A stretch of DNA of 64,000 bases from Clostridium puniceum (GTDB taxonomy: Bacteria; Bacillota; Clostridia; Clostridiales; Clostridiaceae): positions 1-64,000 of the forward strand of contig NZ_LZZM01000201.1 in the NCBI RefSeq assembly GCF_002006345.1. The letters are read 5' to 3'. Shown piece by piece: positions 45,244-54,047 of the stretch (positions are counted from its first letter, which is position 1; each line of letters starts with the position of its first letter). A program made the position numbers and the translations under genes. The notes under the pieces were generated by a model. That model saw nothing but the letters and a program-made list of their open reading frames with translations, was not told where the DNA came from and did no database searches.

Positions 45244-45996
45244 TTGCGTACAATATTAAATTTTAATTATTATAATTTAATATATTTCTTTGCAATTTAT
45301 TCTTTTTGTGGTTGGTGCATTGAAGTTTTATATTATTTTAAAAATGAACGTAGATTTGTTAATAGAGGATTTTTGTATGGTCCATTTTGTCCAATCTATG
45401 GCTTTGGGGCAGTATCTCTTGTAGTATTTCTGGATAGCTACAAGAATAATATATTTATATTATTTTTCTTAGCAGTTTTATTAACTTCAATTTTAGAATA
45501 TTTTACAGGTTTTATATTAGAAAAAACTTTTAAAACTAAATGGTGGGATTATACCAAAGATCCATTTAACATACATGGTAGAGTTTGTTTACTATATTCT
45601 TTAATGTGGGGTGTTGGTGAAGTTATTATAATAAGAATAATACATCCTATTCTTAATAATTTAGTTATGAATATCCCTGGAATCTTAGGAGACATATTAC
45701 TTTCTATAATTATTGTTTATTTTATTATTGATTTGTGTTTCACTTTAATTTCATTAATGGAATATGATAAACTATCATATTCATTTCAATTTGTATCAGT
45801 TAATTTCTTATTTGAAAAACCTAGTAATTTATTAACTTCTACAAGAGAAAAAGCTATTGATAAAATTAAATTTTTTGAATTCTTAAAGTTTAAATTCAAA
45901 TTTAATTTAAACTTTAAGAATTCAAAATACAATTTTTCATATAACCCATTAAATCATATATTTAAATCTTTAAAAGATAAATTAAAAAGGGATTAA
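45244..45996 (+). CDS. PF06541-type membrane protein (putative ABC-transporter type IV)
   Basis: A 250-residue protein with about six helices. The diagnostic start is FAIYSFCGWCIEVLYYF and FVNRGFLYGPFCPIYGFGAV (residues 12-58), then EYFTGFILEKTFKTKWWDYT, typical of the PF06541 family. The function is unproven despite the family's name. It starts at TTG behind AGGAGGAAGTATATA. The stop codon lies inside the stem of a bidirectional terminator. Confidence 0.85.
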   Translation: MRTILNFNYYNLIYFFAIYSFCGWCIEVLYYFKNERRFVNRGFLYGPFCPIYGFGAVSLVVFLDSYKNNIFILFFLAVLLTSILEYFTGFILEKTFKTKWWDYTKDPFNIHGRVCLLYSLMWGVGEVIIIRIIHPILNNLVMNIPGILGDILLSIIIVYFIIDLCFTLISLMEYDKLSYSFQFVSVNFLFEKPSNLLTSTREKAIDKIKFFEFLKFKFKFNLNFKNSKYNFSYNPLNHIFKSLKDKLKRD

Positions 45997-46028
45997 GGTA
46001 AATTATAAAATTACCTTAATCCCTTTTT
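45984..46028. terminator. bidirectional terminator overlapping a stop codon
   Basis: AAAAAGGGATTAAGGTAA and TTACCTTAATCCCTTTTT form an 18-bp perfect stem. The 5' arm contains the TAA of the plus-strand gene; the minus-strand PEPCK-like gene ends 12 bases beyond. Confidence 0.92.
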
Positions 46029-46039
46029 TGATTTACTTT

Positions 46040-47791
46040 TTATTTCATTTTCTTTATTTCATTAAATAATTCTATTGCTGCATTTCTTGGTCCTTCTTTT
46101 TCTTGTCCCTCTACTCCTAGACAAGTTCTAATTTGACCAATTTTAACTTGTCCTTTTTCAAACATAACCTTAAAGTATTTATCAATAAGAATATTGGTTT
46201 CATCTTGCTTTTGGGCTGGACCAAAAGGATTGGCAAAGAAAGATTCTACTAACCCTTTTTCAGTAGTTGTTCCTTTTGCCATTCTAGCTCCCGATCTAAA
46301 TACTTTGATTGCCTCATTTGAATTCGCAAAATAATTTAAATATTTCCCACCATCTCCCACACCTTCATAATTGTTAGCATAAAAGAAGAAATCTATTGGA
46401 TGTCCCTTTGATATTTCTTTATATGAAGCTACTGGTACAACTAATCTTGCATTAATTTTATCTGGATTCATAAATATACTTCTATCCATTTCTTTAAATG
46501 CATATCCCTGATCTAGATCATCTAATCTAACAAATGCACCAATTTCAGTTCCATAACCTTTAATAACATCATCTTCTATTTTAAAGGTTCCCATATCATC
46601 AAAGATGATTGTCATATCAGAAATATAATCTTCACTTAAACTTCTAAATGCTTCTAAGCTTTCAGACTTACCTGCTCCACTGTCTCCCATAATAACAACA
46701 TTGGCTTCATCTCCACTTTTAAGAACAATATTTACCATTGATCCATGTATTGGTAAGAAACCTCTTTTAATCATAATCAAATTATAGAGAGTTAATGTCA
46801 TCTTCTTTAAATATCCAAAATAATCAATTTTCTCAGAATGACTCACATATCCAAGCATTATATCATTTTGAGCATCATCATAAAACACAGTCTTTAATTT
46901 TTCTCCGTCATCCTTAACTCCATACACATAAATTATATCTGGCTTTCTCCCTCTTGTTTCTTCACTCCTTGCCATTTCAAATAAGTTGCACAAACTTATT
47001 CCATGCTCCATAAAATCGCGATGAAAATAAATAAATGTAAGTAATCCACCTATTTTGGCTGGGTAGCAAAACCAATGTTCCTTATTTATTTGAGCATATT
47101 TTAATGGGTTATAATCTATCTCTGTAAACATTCCATCTCTTGTGTTTTTCTTTGGATAAGTAATAAATGGTGTTTCTAAAAGAATATGATCTATAAATGG
47201 AACTTCTTCTAATACTTCATAGCCATTTGGTCTTACCCATTCCATTTCATGAATCATTATGCAAGCATTTCCTCCTGCTGGTATTTGCCTATAAACTTTT
47301 GGTTTAAATCCTGCTACATGCTGTTCAATTTTTCTATATAAAGTTAAAATTAAAGTCGAAAAATTAGCATTTGCTTCTGTAAAACTAACTGCTGCAAGAC
47401 CTTCTTGAACTTTATATCTATGAACTATAGTGTATCTTTCAAGTCTTCTCCAAAATAAATATAAATCCTCTGTAAATGCTATAAACTTATCTCTATCTTC
47501 CAACAATTTTGAATAAGCTGTGCTAACTTCTATAACTTCTTGGGCATTCATAACTGTTAAATATTTTATTACTATAGTTAAATTTCTTCTAATATCTAGT
47601 AAACTATCTGTACCTAAAGCTTCATTTAAGTATCTATATGATATGGAATTTCTCTTTTTGGCTTTTTTCAAATAGACCTCTAAAATTCGTCTAAATCCAT
47701 CACTTTCTAATATAGATTCAAAGTTATTACAGTACTTTGCAGTAAAATTTATCATTACTTTGTCGTTACTAATGGAAAATTCTTTTTTCAT
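46040..47791 (-). CDS. P-loop protein related to PEP carboxykinase/HPr kinase
   Basis: A 583-residue soluble protein. The P-loop GDSGAGKSES (near residue 368) is followed by IFDDMGTFKIEDDVIKGYGT and GAFVRLDDLDQGYAF, the arrangement of PEPCK/HPr kinase fold enzymes (kinase-1a, metal-binding Asp-Asp). The 350-residue N-terminal part (PAGGNACIMIHEMEWVRPNG) does not match ordinary ATP-dependent PckA, whose RxxSAYxTPxGP-type landmarks I do not see. It is often labelled PEP carboxykinase in clostridia, but a protein or small-molecule kinase is equally possible. Ribosome site TAGGGGGTCTGA; monocistronic. Confidence 0.65.
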   Translation of the reverse strand: MKKEFSISNDKVMINFTAKYCNNFESILESDGFRRILEVYLKKAKKRNSISYRYLNEALGTDSLLDIRRNLTIVIKYLTVMNAQEVIEVSTAYSKLLEDRDKFIAFTEDLYLFWRRLERYTIVHRYKVQEGLAAVSFTEANANFSTLILTLYRKIEQHVAGFKPKVYRQIPAGGNACIMIHEMEWVRPNGYEVLEEVPFIDHILLETPFITYPKKNTRDGMFTEIDYNPLKYAQINKEHWFCYPAKIGGLLTFIYFHRDFMEHGISLCNLFEMARSEETRGRKPDIIYVYGVKDDGEKLKTVFYDDAQNDIMLGYVSHSEKIDYFGYLKKMTLTLYNLIMIKRGFLPIHGSMVNIVLKSGDEANVVIMGDSGAGKSESLEAFRSLSEDYISDMTIIFDDMGTFKIEDDVIKGYGTEIGAFVRLDDLDQGYAFKEMDRSIFMNPDKINARLVVPVASYKEISKGHPIDFFFYANNYEGVGDGGKYLNYFANSNEAIKVFRSGARMAKGTTTEKGLVESFFANPFGPAQKQDETNILIDKYFKVMFEKGQVKIGQIRTCLGVEGQEKEGPRNAAIELFNEIKKMK

Positions 47792-48186
47792 TTTCAGACC
47801 CCCTACATGAAATTTTATTAGTTCTAATATTGCATTTTTTCTTCAATTTCCACGCATTAAATTAATTATATCATATTTTTTGCAATATTCAACCTTAGTT
47901 TTTTGCATTTTCTGTATATTTAATAAGTAATTACAGATAAAAATGAACTACAAATTCAATTCTATTTCCATGTAAAAATAAACATATCTATTTTAATCCT
48001 AATTATACTAATATATTTATTTAAAAAGAATTATATGAATATTATATTTTTTTAATATGTATTTGTTCGTATTTTCCTCTTCTAATATTCATATATTTTC
48101 ATAAACATAGTATTATATTTTATTTATAAAAAACTGTTTATAATGTTACAATTAATATGAAAAATTAGGAGGAAAATATTAATTTT
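47792..48186. other. divergent AT-rich spacer
   Basis: A 395-base region between two divergent genes. No ORF, tRNA or recognised RNA motif. It must hold both promoters. Confidence 0.5.
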
Positions 48187-49065
48187 ATGAATAATAATTA
48201 TTTTAGAAAAAAATATTTATTTATAATTTTATTTGTTATATTAGCTTCAACTTTAACACTAGGTTGTAATTTCTCAAAAAATACTTCTAGTAAAAATAAT
48301 CAACTTGAAGCTGATAAAATGATAGTTCATTATATAGATGTAGGTCAAGGTGACTCTATTCTTATCCAAGTAAATAATAAAAATCTTTTAATAGATGCTG
48401 GTCCTAAGTCAGATAAAAAAAAGCTTCTTAATTATTTGTCCGATTTAAACTTAGAGAAAATAGATTATGTAATTTCTACTCATCCACACGAAGACCATAT
48501 TGGAAATATGTCTAAAGTAATAGATGATTATAAAATCTTAAATTTTTATGCACCCAAAGTTCAATCAACAACAAAGACCTTTGAGCAAATGATCGAATCC
48601 TTAAAATCTAAAAACTTAAAAATAAATGTTCTAAAAAGAGGTACTGCTTCTATTAACTTAGGTGAAAATACTAAGGTTACAGTCTTTTCACCAACTAAAG
48701 ATTCATATGAAGATTTAAATAATTACTCACCAGTTATAAAGATTGAATATGGGAAAACTTCTTTTTTATTTACGGGAGATGCAGAGCAGGAGGTTGAAAA
48801 AGAAATATTAGCTTCCAATGAAGATATTAGCGCTAATGTTCTTAAAGTTGGTCATCATGGTTCCTCGACTTCTACTACAAAGGATTTCCTTAATAAAGTC
48901 CACCCCTTAATAAGTGTAATTTCTGTTGGGCAAGATAATACCTATAATCACCCAAATAATGATACACTTAAGCGTTTAAGTGAAAATAAGATAACTATCT
49001 ACAGAACAGATAAAGATGGGACAATAGTATTATCTTCTGACGGTTCTAATATAACAAAGAAGTAA
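48187..49065 (+). CDS. ComEC-like metallo-beta-lactamase-fold lipoprotein
   Basis: A 292-residue secreted hydrolase. The signal peptide ends in a lipobox (TLTLGC), so it is probably membrane-anchored outside. The MBL domain resembles the ComEC C-terminal domain: VHYIDVGQGDSILIQ, STHPHEDHIGN (HxHxDH, near residue 98), FLFTGDAEQEVEKEI and KVGHHGSSTST with a final YNHPNNDTLKRL. Free-standing homologues may be nucleases or phosphodiesterases. The AGGAGG site is unusually far (14 bases) from the ATG, so the true start may differ slightly. Confidence 0.88.
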   Translation: MNNNYFRKKYLFIILFVILASTLTLGCNFSKNTSSKNNQLEADKMIVHYIDVGQGDSILIQVNNKNLLIDAGPKSDKKKLLNYLSDLNLEKIDYVISTHPHEDHIGNMSKVIDDYKILNFYAPKVQSTTKTFEQMIESLKSKNLKINVLKRGTASINLGENTKVTVFSPTKDSYEDLNNYSPVIKIEYGKTSFLFTGDAEQEVEKEILASNEDISANVLKVGHHGSSTSTTKDFLNKVHPLISVISVGQDNTYNHPNNDTLKRLSENKITIYRTDKDGTIVLSSDGSNITKK

Positions 49066-49187
49066 TATCTAATCAGAATTACTCGGCAAATTTATATTAA
49101 TAGAATTTGATAAATATTTTGTGTAAATTAGGCTCAACAAATTTAAGCGTCAAAAATTTAATATTTTCAATATTTCTCATATATAAA

Positions 49188-49230
49188 GAAAGCATCTCAA
49201 AACAATTAAAATTTATTTTGAGATGCTTTC
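49188..49230. terminator. bidirectional terminator
   Basis: GAAAGCATCTCAAAA and TTTTGAGATGCTTTC form a 15-bp perfect stem between the MBL gene and the convergent YprB-like gene. The latter's stop codon lies in the stem. Confidence 0.9.
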
Positions 49231-49935
49231 TTTATTATCATTCTGTATACTTTCATCATCTTCTTCGAAATTAATTTCTTCAATAATTTCATCAAAAATA
49301 TATTTTTTCCAATTTACATATATATAATATAAATTAATAACATCCTGTTCATTATAAAGAAGGATTTTTTCTATTTTTTCTTCTGGCATTCTCTTAAAAT
49401 AACTTTTATCCTTCATAACTTTATGAAAGGTTTTTGCCAAATTAGACCCACTAATAACTTCTCCTTCTCTTATAATATCAAAAATCTTCTCTAAGTTTTT
49501 TAATCCTATAGAAACCTTCTTATCTTTTTCATATTCCTTTTGAATATCTATAGAATCAAACTCTTCATCAAAATTATAACTTATACCATTCTCTTTAAAA
49601 AGATAATTAATAACTGTAAAATCATTATTACCTGAAAATGTGATTATTACTTTTTTTCCATTTTTCTTCATTTTCATAAAATAATTTTTTGCAAGATACA
49701 ATATATTAGTTGCTTCATCTCTATCTTCAATCATATACTGTGTAACTATGATATTTCTTGTTTTTTTATCATATTCACATGCCCCAAACACACCAATACA
49801 CTTTGGTTTTTTATAAACATAATGTTCGAGATCAAAAAATATGATTTCTTCTGGATTATACTCTTTATTTTCAGACTTCATAATAAATTCATCACTATAT
49901 TCTTCTATCTTCACTTTATTTTCACGAATAATCAC
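49213..49935 (-). CDS. YprB-like ribonuclease H-fold exonuclease
   Basis: A 240-residue protein of the RNase_H_2/YprB family. Motifs follow the DEDD pattern: IFFDLEHYVY (Asp-x-Glu, near residue 34), ITFSGNNDFTVINYLF and LLYNEQDVINLYYIY (final Asp near residue 203). It likely has 3'-5' exonuclease activity on nucleic acid; this is inferred from the family. It starts with GTG 14 bases after the HAD phosphatase stop, so both are one operon. The acidic tail is FEEDDESIQNDNK. Confidence 0.85.
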   Translation of the reverse strand: MIIRENKVKIEEYSDEFIMKSENKEYNPEEIIFFDLEHYVYKKPKCIGVFGACEYDKKTRNIIVTQYMIEDRDEATNILYLAKNYFMKMKKNGKKVIITFSGNNDFTVINYLFKENGISYNFDEEFDSIDIQKEYEKDKKVSIGLKNLEKIFDIIREGEVISGSNLAKTFHKVMKDKSYFKRMPEEKIEKILLYNEQDVINLYYIYVNWKKYIFDEIIEEINFEEDDESIQNDNKESISK

Positions 49936-49949
49936 AGTACCACTCTTTC

Positions 49950-50678
49950 CTATAAGAATTGTATATCTTCAATATCTAAATTATATATTACATCCTTTCT
50001 TTCAACTACAACATTAACCTTTTTTATTAATTCTCTATCTTTTAAAACTTTTTGCAAAAGTTCTTTTGTTGGATTCATGCAATATGGATGTTTTACATTT
50101 TTAAACATTGTATAATCCCCTGCTGTGTCTCCATAGGCATAACTTTTATCTAAATCTATATCATATTTATTTACAAAATCATTTATTGCCTTAGCTTTAC
50201 TTTTACTATCCCACATTGGAATTACATTTCCTGTATATACTTCATCATCATCTGTAATATATTTTGCGCCTATGTAATCTGTAAATCCATATTTCTTAGC
50301 CATTTCACTAACAAGCTCTGAAGGTGATCCTGATATTATGACTAATTTATGATTATTAACTTGATGCCATTTTATTCTATCCCTTGTAAAAGTATATACT
50401 CTATCTCCCTTTTGTTCTACAACTTTTTGAGCTATATACTCCATTTGCTGTCGTTTCAAACCTTTAATAGATTCAATATATATATCAATCATCTTCAAGA
50501 GATAATTATCATAATCTCCTTGCCTTTTATCCCATTTCATAAAATATGGCCTTACATCATTATACCATCTTTCTGAACCTATAATTTCATATTTGACCAT
50601 TTTTTTAAATACTTCTGTTATCAATCCTTCTCTATATAAAGTTCCATCTAAATCAAAAAATGCACCTATATCTGACAT
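49950..50678 (-). CDS. HAD family phosphatase (HAD-IB)
   Basis: A 242-residue haloacid-dehalogenase-type hydrolase, subfamily IB, related to SerB-like phosphatases. Motif I is FFDLDGTLYREG (near residue 7), motif II ISGSPSEL (near residue 122), motif III/IV YGDTAGDYTMFKNVKHPYC (near residue 187). I start at the ATG with AAGGACGTGAT upstream; an in-frame start 18 codons earlier adds a hydrophobic leader absent from the family. The substrate is unknown. Confidence 0.88.
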   Translation of the reverse strand: MSDIGAFFDLDGTLYREGLITEVFKKMVKYEIIGSERWYNDVRPYFMKWDKRQGDYDNYLLKMIDIYIESIKGLKRQQMEYIAQKVVEQKGDRVYTFTRDRIKWHQVNNHKLVIISGSPSELVSEMAKKYGFTDYIGAKYITDDDEVYTGNVIPMWDSKSKAKAINDFVNKYDIDLDKSYAYGDTAGDYTMFKNVKHPYCMNPTKELLQKVLKDRELIKKVNVVVERKDVIYNLDIEDIQFL

Positions 50679-50767
50679 TCTATCACGTCCTTTACTTATG
50701 TATGTTAATAAAATAAAAAACAAAGTTCTCATATATTTATTGGCTATGTTATTTTATTTACAATAAT

Positions 50768-51304
50768 CTATTCTATAAAAGTTGAAATTTCATCTATACT
50801 CTTTCTTATTTTTTTTCTTAAATCATTATTTTCTGGATATCCTATAGCTACTACTAATCTAATTCTTTTTAATTTACTAATATTTAAAAGGTTTTTAAGC
50901 TCCTTTTCCTTAAACCAACCCAAAATACATGTTCCTAAATCTTGCTGAGTTGCAGCTAAGCATAAATGTTCTGTTGCAATCCCAAGATCAACTGATCTAT
51001 AATCCTGTTGTTTCATTAAAGCACCTGCACGTGACGTAAGATTTCCACTTTCTTCAACAACAATTATAAATGATTGACATTCACTAGCAAACTTATTCAT
51101 AACTTTATCTTGAGTATACATAGCTACTTTTGCTGCTAATTCTTTATTATTAACAACAATAAAATGCCATGGCTGACTATTACATGCAGATGGTGCTATT
51201 CTTGCTGCTTCAATACACTTTATTAATTTTTCTTTTTCAACCGGCTTATCTAAATATTTCCTGCAACTTTGACGGCTTCTTATTAACTCAAAAAAATTCT
51301 CCAT
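50768..51304 (-). CDS. nitroreductase family protein
   Basis: A 178-residue FMN-dependent oxidoreductase. The N-terminal RSRQSCRKYLDKPVEKEKL and SACNSQPWHFIVV (near residue 40) are FMN-binding stretches; HLCLAATQQDLGTCILGWF is the second conserved region. Short single-domain form, probably a homodimer. The substrate is unknown. Ribosome site TAGGAGATAAAT. It lies between an acyltransferase gene and the HAD/YprB pair, all leftward. Confidence 0.9.
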   Translation of the reverse strand: MENFFELIRSRQSCRKYLDKPVEKEKLIKCIEAARIAPSACNSQPWHFIVVNNKELAAKVAMYTQDKVMNKFASECQSFIIVVEESGNLTSRAGALMKQQDYRSVDLGIATEHLCLAATQQDLGTCILGWFKEKELKNLLNISKLKRIRLVVAIGYPENNDLRKKIRKSIDEISTFIE

Positions 51305-51349
51305 AAAATTTATCTCCTATTTTCTTAAATTTCAATTTTATTAAATTCT

Positions 51350-52453
51350 TTACTTACCACCAATTAAGTACTTGGTTATTTTTATTTTTTTAAATATTTC
51401 ATAAACGCCAAAAGTTATGATAAATGAGCTTCCTAATATTATTAAAATGGATACATATATAGGTAATTTGTAATACTTAAGCAAGTAATATGAAATAACT
51501 ACTATTATAGGTTGATGTAATATATATATAGGGAAACAAGCTTTGTTTAAATACATCAACAATTTGCCTCCATTAGTTAAATATTTTTGTCCATACCCAA
51601 TAATAGCCACAATCGTTGTTATCATAACACAATTTCTCATTAATGATAATAAAATTTTCAATCCTTTATTTTCTCCATCTTGTTCTAAATTATAGTGATG
51701 TATAATCAAAAACACATATAATACAAATAAAATTGCTGTTATAATTAAACTTTTCATCTTTTTTCTATCTATATATTTTAAGTAATCTTCATCACCATAA
51801 GCAATATATCCCATCAAAAACACTATTAAAAATATTAATATATTCTTTTCGGCAATCGCAAGTGGAGTCATATCTGCAATAAATAACACTAATACAGAAA
51901 AAATCAAAGAATATTTGCCCGTCAATTTATCCTTAAGCTTTAATAAAAATTTTTTCATGCTTTCTTTTTCTAAATTTCTGATAATAAATAAACTAATTGT
52001 TGAAATAATAAATAAATATAAAATAAACCATAAATGAGCCGGTCCTAGTCCTCCATCATAAGGTATGTTGGAAATAGTGGTCCAAAAATATTTATATTGT
52101 TCAAAATAAGTCCCTACAGACTTTCCTCTGCTTATACGTGCAAAATATCCTTGAGGAGGAACTAAAATCATCATCCCCAGTATAAAAGGTACAAGAAGCC
52201 TTTCTACTCTTTCCAATACATATCTCTTTTCACTCCTACTGTCTAAAGAAAATCTTGTAGATGCTCCAGCTAAAAAGAATAATACTGGCATATGCCAAGG
52301 AATACAAAATATGAATATTATTGTAGCAGCCCAGCTTTTACTATAATACCAAATATACCAGGGCTCATAATATGTAAATATTGAAGCAGTATGGAATACA
52401 AACAATAATAACACACCAATATTTCTTATCCAATCAATTTCGTTCCTTCTCAT
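51350..52453 (-). CDS. acyltransferase 3 family membrane protein
   Basis: A 367-residue integral membrane protein with about ten helices, belonging to the OafA/acyltransferase 3 family. RNEIDWIRNIGVLLLFVFHT at the N-terminus has the family Arg and His positions; LGPAHLWFILYLFIIS (near residue 140) is the second conserved motif; ACFPIYILHQPIIVVISYYL near the end is typical. It likely O-acylates a surface glycan or lipid. Start ATG with GTGGAGTAAG. Next to an AI-2E-family transporter gene, same direction, 21 bases apart. Confidence 0.88.
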   Translation of the reverse strand: MRRNEIDWIRNIGVLLLFVFHTASIFTYYEPWYIWYYSKSWAATIIFIFCIPWHMPVLFFLAGASTRFSLDSRSEKRYVLERVERLLVPFILGMMILVPPQGYFARISRGKSVGTYFEQYKYFWTTISNIPYDGGLGPAHLWFILYLFIISTISLFIIRNLEKESMKKFLLKLKDKLTGKYSLIFSVLVLFIADMTPLAIAEKNILIFLIVFLMGYIAYGDEDYLKYIDRKKMKSLIITAILFVLYVFLIIHHYNLEQDGENKGLKILLSLMRNCVMITTIVAIIGYGQKYLTNGGKLLMYLNKACFPIYILHQPIIVVISYYLLKYYKLPIYVSILIILGSSFIITFGVYEIFKKIKITKYLIGGK

Positions 52454-52474
52454 TCTTACTCCACTTTCTAAAGT

Positions 52475-53611
52475 TTATTCTTCGATTAATTCACCAAGAT
52501 TTTCTCTTTTAACTAAATTAGGATTAGTTTCCTTAAACCTCTTTAAAAATTTTTCATAATAAATATTTATGGTTGCCATTGTAGGTGATCCGAGCAGCAT
52601 TCCCACAGGTCCCCAAAAACCGCCTCCAATAGTTACACCTAAAATAATTCCAAAAGGACTAACTCCTACTTTTTTTCCTATAAGCTTAGGATCAAGATAC
52701 CATGCATCAAATAAATGTATAGAAAGTAAAAGTATAAATACTATTAAAGCCTTCATAGGCGAAACAAAAACTGCAACTATAACACCAACAATTTCACCAA
52801 TAAGTGGTCCGAAATAAGGAATCATATTAGTTACACCACCAATTAATGCAATCAATGGTGCATAAGGTTCTCCAACAATTATTAAGCCAACAAGTGCTAT
52901 CATTCCTATTATTGCAGAATCAATTGCTTTTATTCCAATATAAATTCCTATCATTCTATTATATGTTCTAATAAAATTTATTAATCTAGTTCCATTTTTT
53001 TCTCTAAGAATCATATATGTAATAGTTCTAGTACTCCTTACAAATTTCTCTTTGTCTGATAAAACATAAATTGAAATTAAAAATCCTAAAATCACATTAA
53101 GTAAATTTGATGTAAATGATAATAAATACATGGCTAAATTCTGAAGCAAATCTATTGTTACACTTCCTATTTGACTAGATATCTCTTGAAATTTACTTAA
53201 GAGTCCTGCTTGTATAATTAAACCTTTTAACCTTTCATTTTGAAGCAAAGTATTAATCCATTTTTGTACCTCTTCTACATACATTGGCATTTCTTTAGTT
53301 ATATTTAGTATGCTGTCTATTATGCTTGGTATAGTGAAAAATAACACTATAAATATCAAAGCTATAATTATAGAATATGTAATTGCTATAGCTAATGCTT
53401 TCTTTATTTTTAAACTTTTTTCAAAAAAATTAACGATTGGATTTAATATATAAGCACAAATCATTGCATATATAAATGGAGACATAATTGATAAAATCTT
53501 TTTACCAATATCAAAGAAATAACTATAATTATCTATAAACTTATAACCAATTACCCCCAGCAGTGCAAAGATTAATATATCTCTATACTTAATATTTCTA
53601 TTTATAAACAA
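52475..53611 (-). CDS. AI-2E family transporter
   Basis: A 378-residue polytopic protein of the AI-2E/PerM/YtvI family with about eight helices. It shows the typical hydrophobic N-terminal pairs and the conserved YFGPLIGEIVGVIVAVFVSP (near residue 270), IGKKVGVSPFGIILGVTIGG and PVGMLLGSPTMATI. The family includes Na+/H+ or small-molecule exporters; the transported solute is unknown. Starts with TTG behind AAGGGATTTG. Confidence 0.88.
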   Translation of the reverse strand: MFINRNIKYRDILIFALLGVIGYKFIDNYSYFFDIGKKILSIMSPFIYAMICAYILNPIVNFFEKSLKIKKALAIAITYSIIIALIFIVLFFTIPSIIDSILNITKEMPMYVEEVQKWINTLLQNERLKGLIIQAGLLSKFQEISSQIGSVTIDLLQNLAMYLLSFTSNLLNVILGFLISIYVLSDKEKFVRSTRTITYMILREKNGTRLINFIRTYNRMIGIYIGIKAIDSAIIGMIALVGLIIVGEPYAPLIALIGGVTNMIPYFGPLIGEIVGVIVAVFVSPMKALIVFILLLSIHLFDAWYLDPKLIGKKVGVSPFGIILGVTIGGGFWGPVGMLLGSPTMATINIYYEKFLKRFKETNPNLVKRENLGELIEE

Positions 53612-53970
53612 TTTATTTCAAATCCCTTCTCTCAAAAATTTTTAAATGAACAAATAATTGATCAGATAATAATTCAACTTTATATTGTCTTTTAATTACA
53701 TTAAGTTAACATATTTAGATAATGAATATATACAGACAGTTAGTATGAATTAAAACATGAATAACATCACTCTTTATTATTATATGATTATAATTATATC
53801 ATATATTTATTTCTTAATATTGACTCTTTTTTTATATTATAAAATTATCTCGTACTTAAAAGACATACGAAATTAAGTAAACTATGATTCAATGTATTAC
53901 TAAATATTTGAGAATTAAGATTGAACACTAGTTGTTTTCCTTGATTTTATTTTTTAGAATAATTTCCTGT
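53612..53970. other. AT-rich spacer upstream of the AI-2E transporter
   Basis: No ORF, tRNA or known RNA motif was found; presumably promoter sequence for the leftward transporter-acyltransferase pair. Confidence 0.45.
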
Positions 53971-53971
53971 A

Positions 53972-54016
53972 AATAAAAAATAGAGGTTGCACTCTCTAGA
54001 GAGTTTTCCTCTATTT
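53972..54016 (-). terminator. terminator of argS
   Basis: AAATAGAGG and CCTCTATTT form the outer stem; the loop contains the perfect palindrome ACTCTCTAGAGAGT. On the minus strand it is followed by TTTTATTTAC. Confidence 0.8.
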
Positions 54017-54047
54017 CTATTTATCCTATACTACTCTAATAGAATTT

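Noticed and set aside
46040..47791. Confident label as ATP-dependent PEP carboxykinase
   Set aside because: The substrate-binding landmarks of PckA are not visible and the N-terminal half is unrelated.
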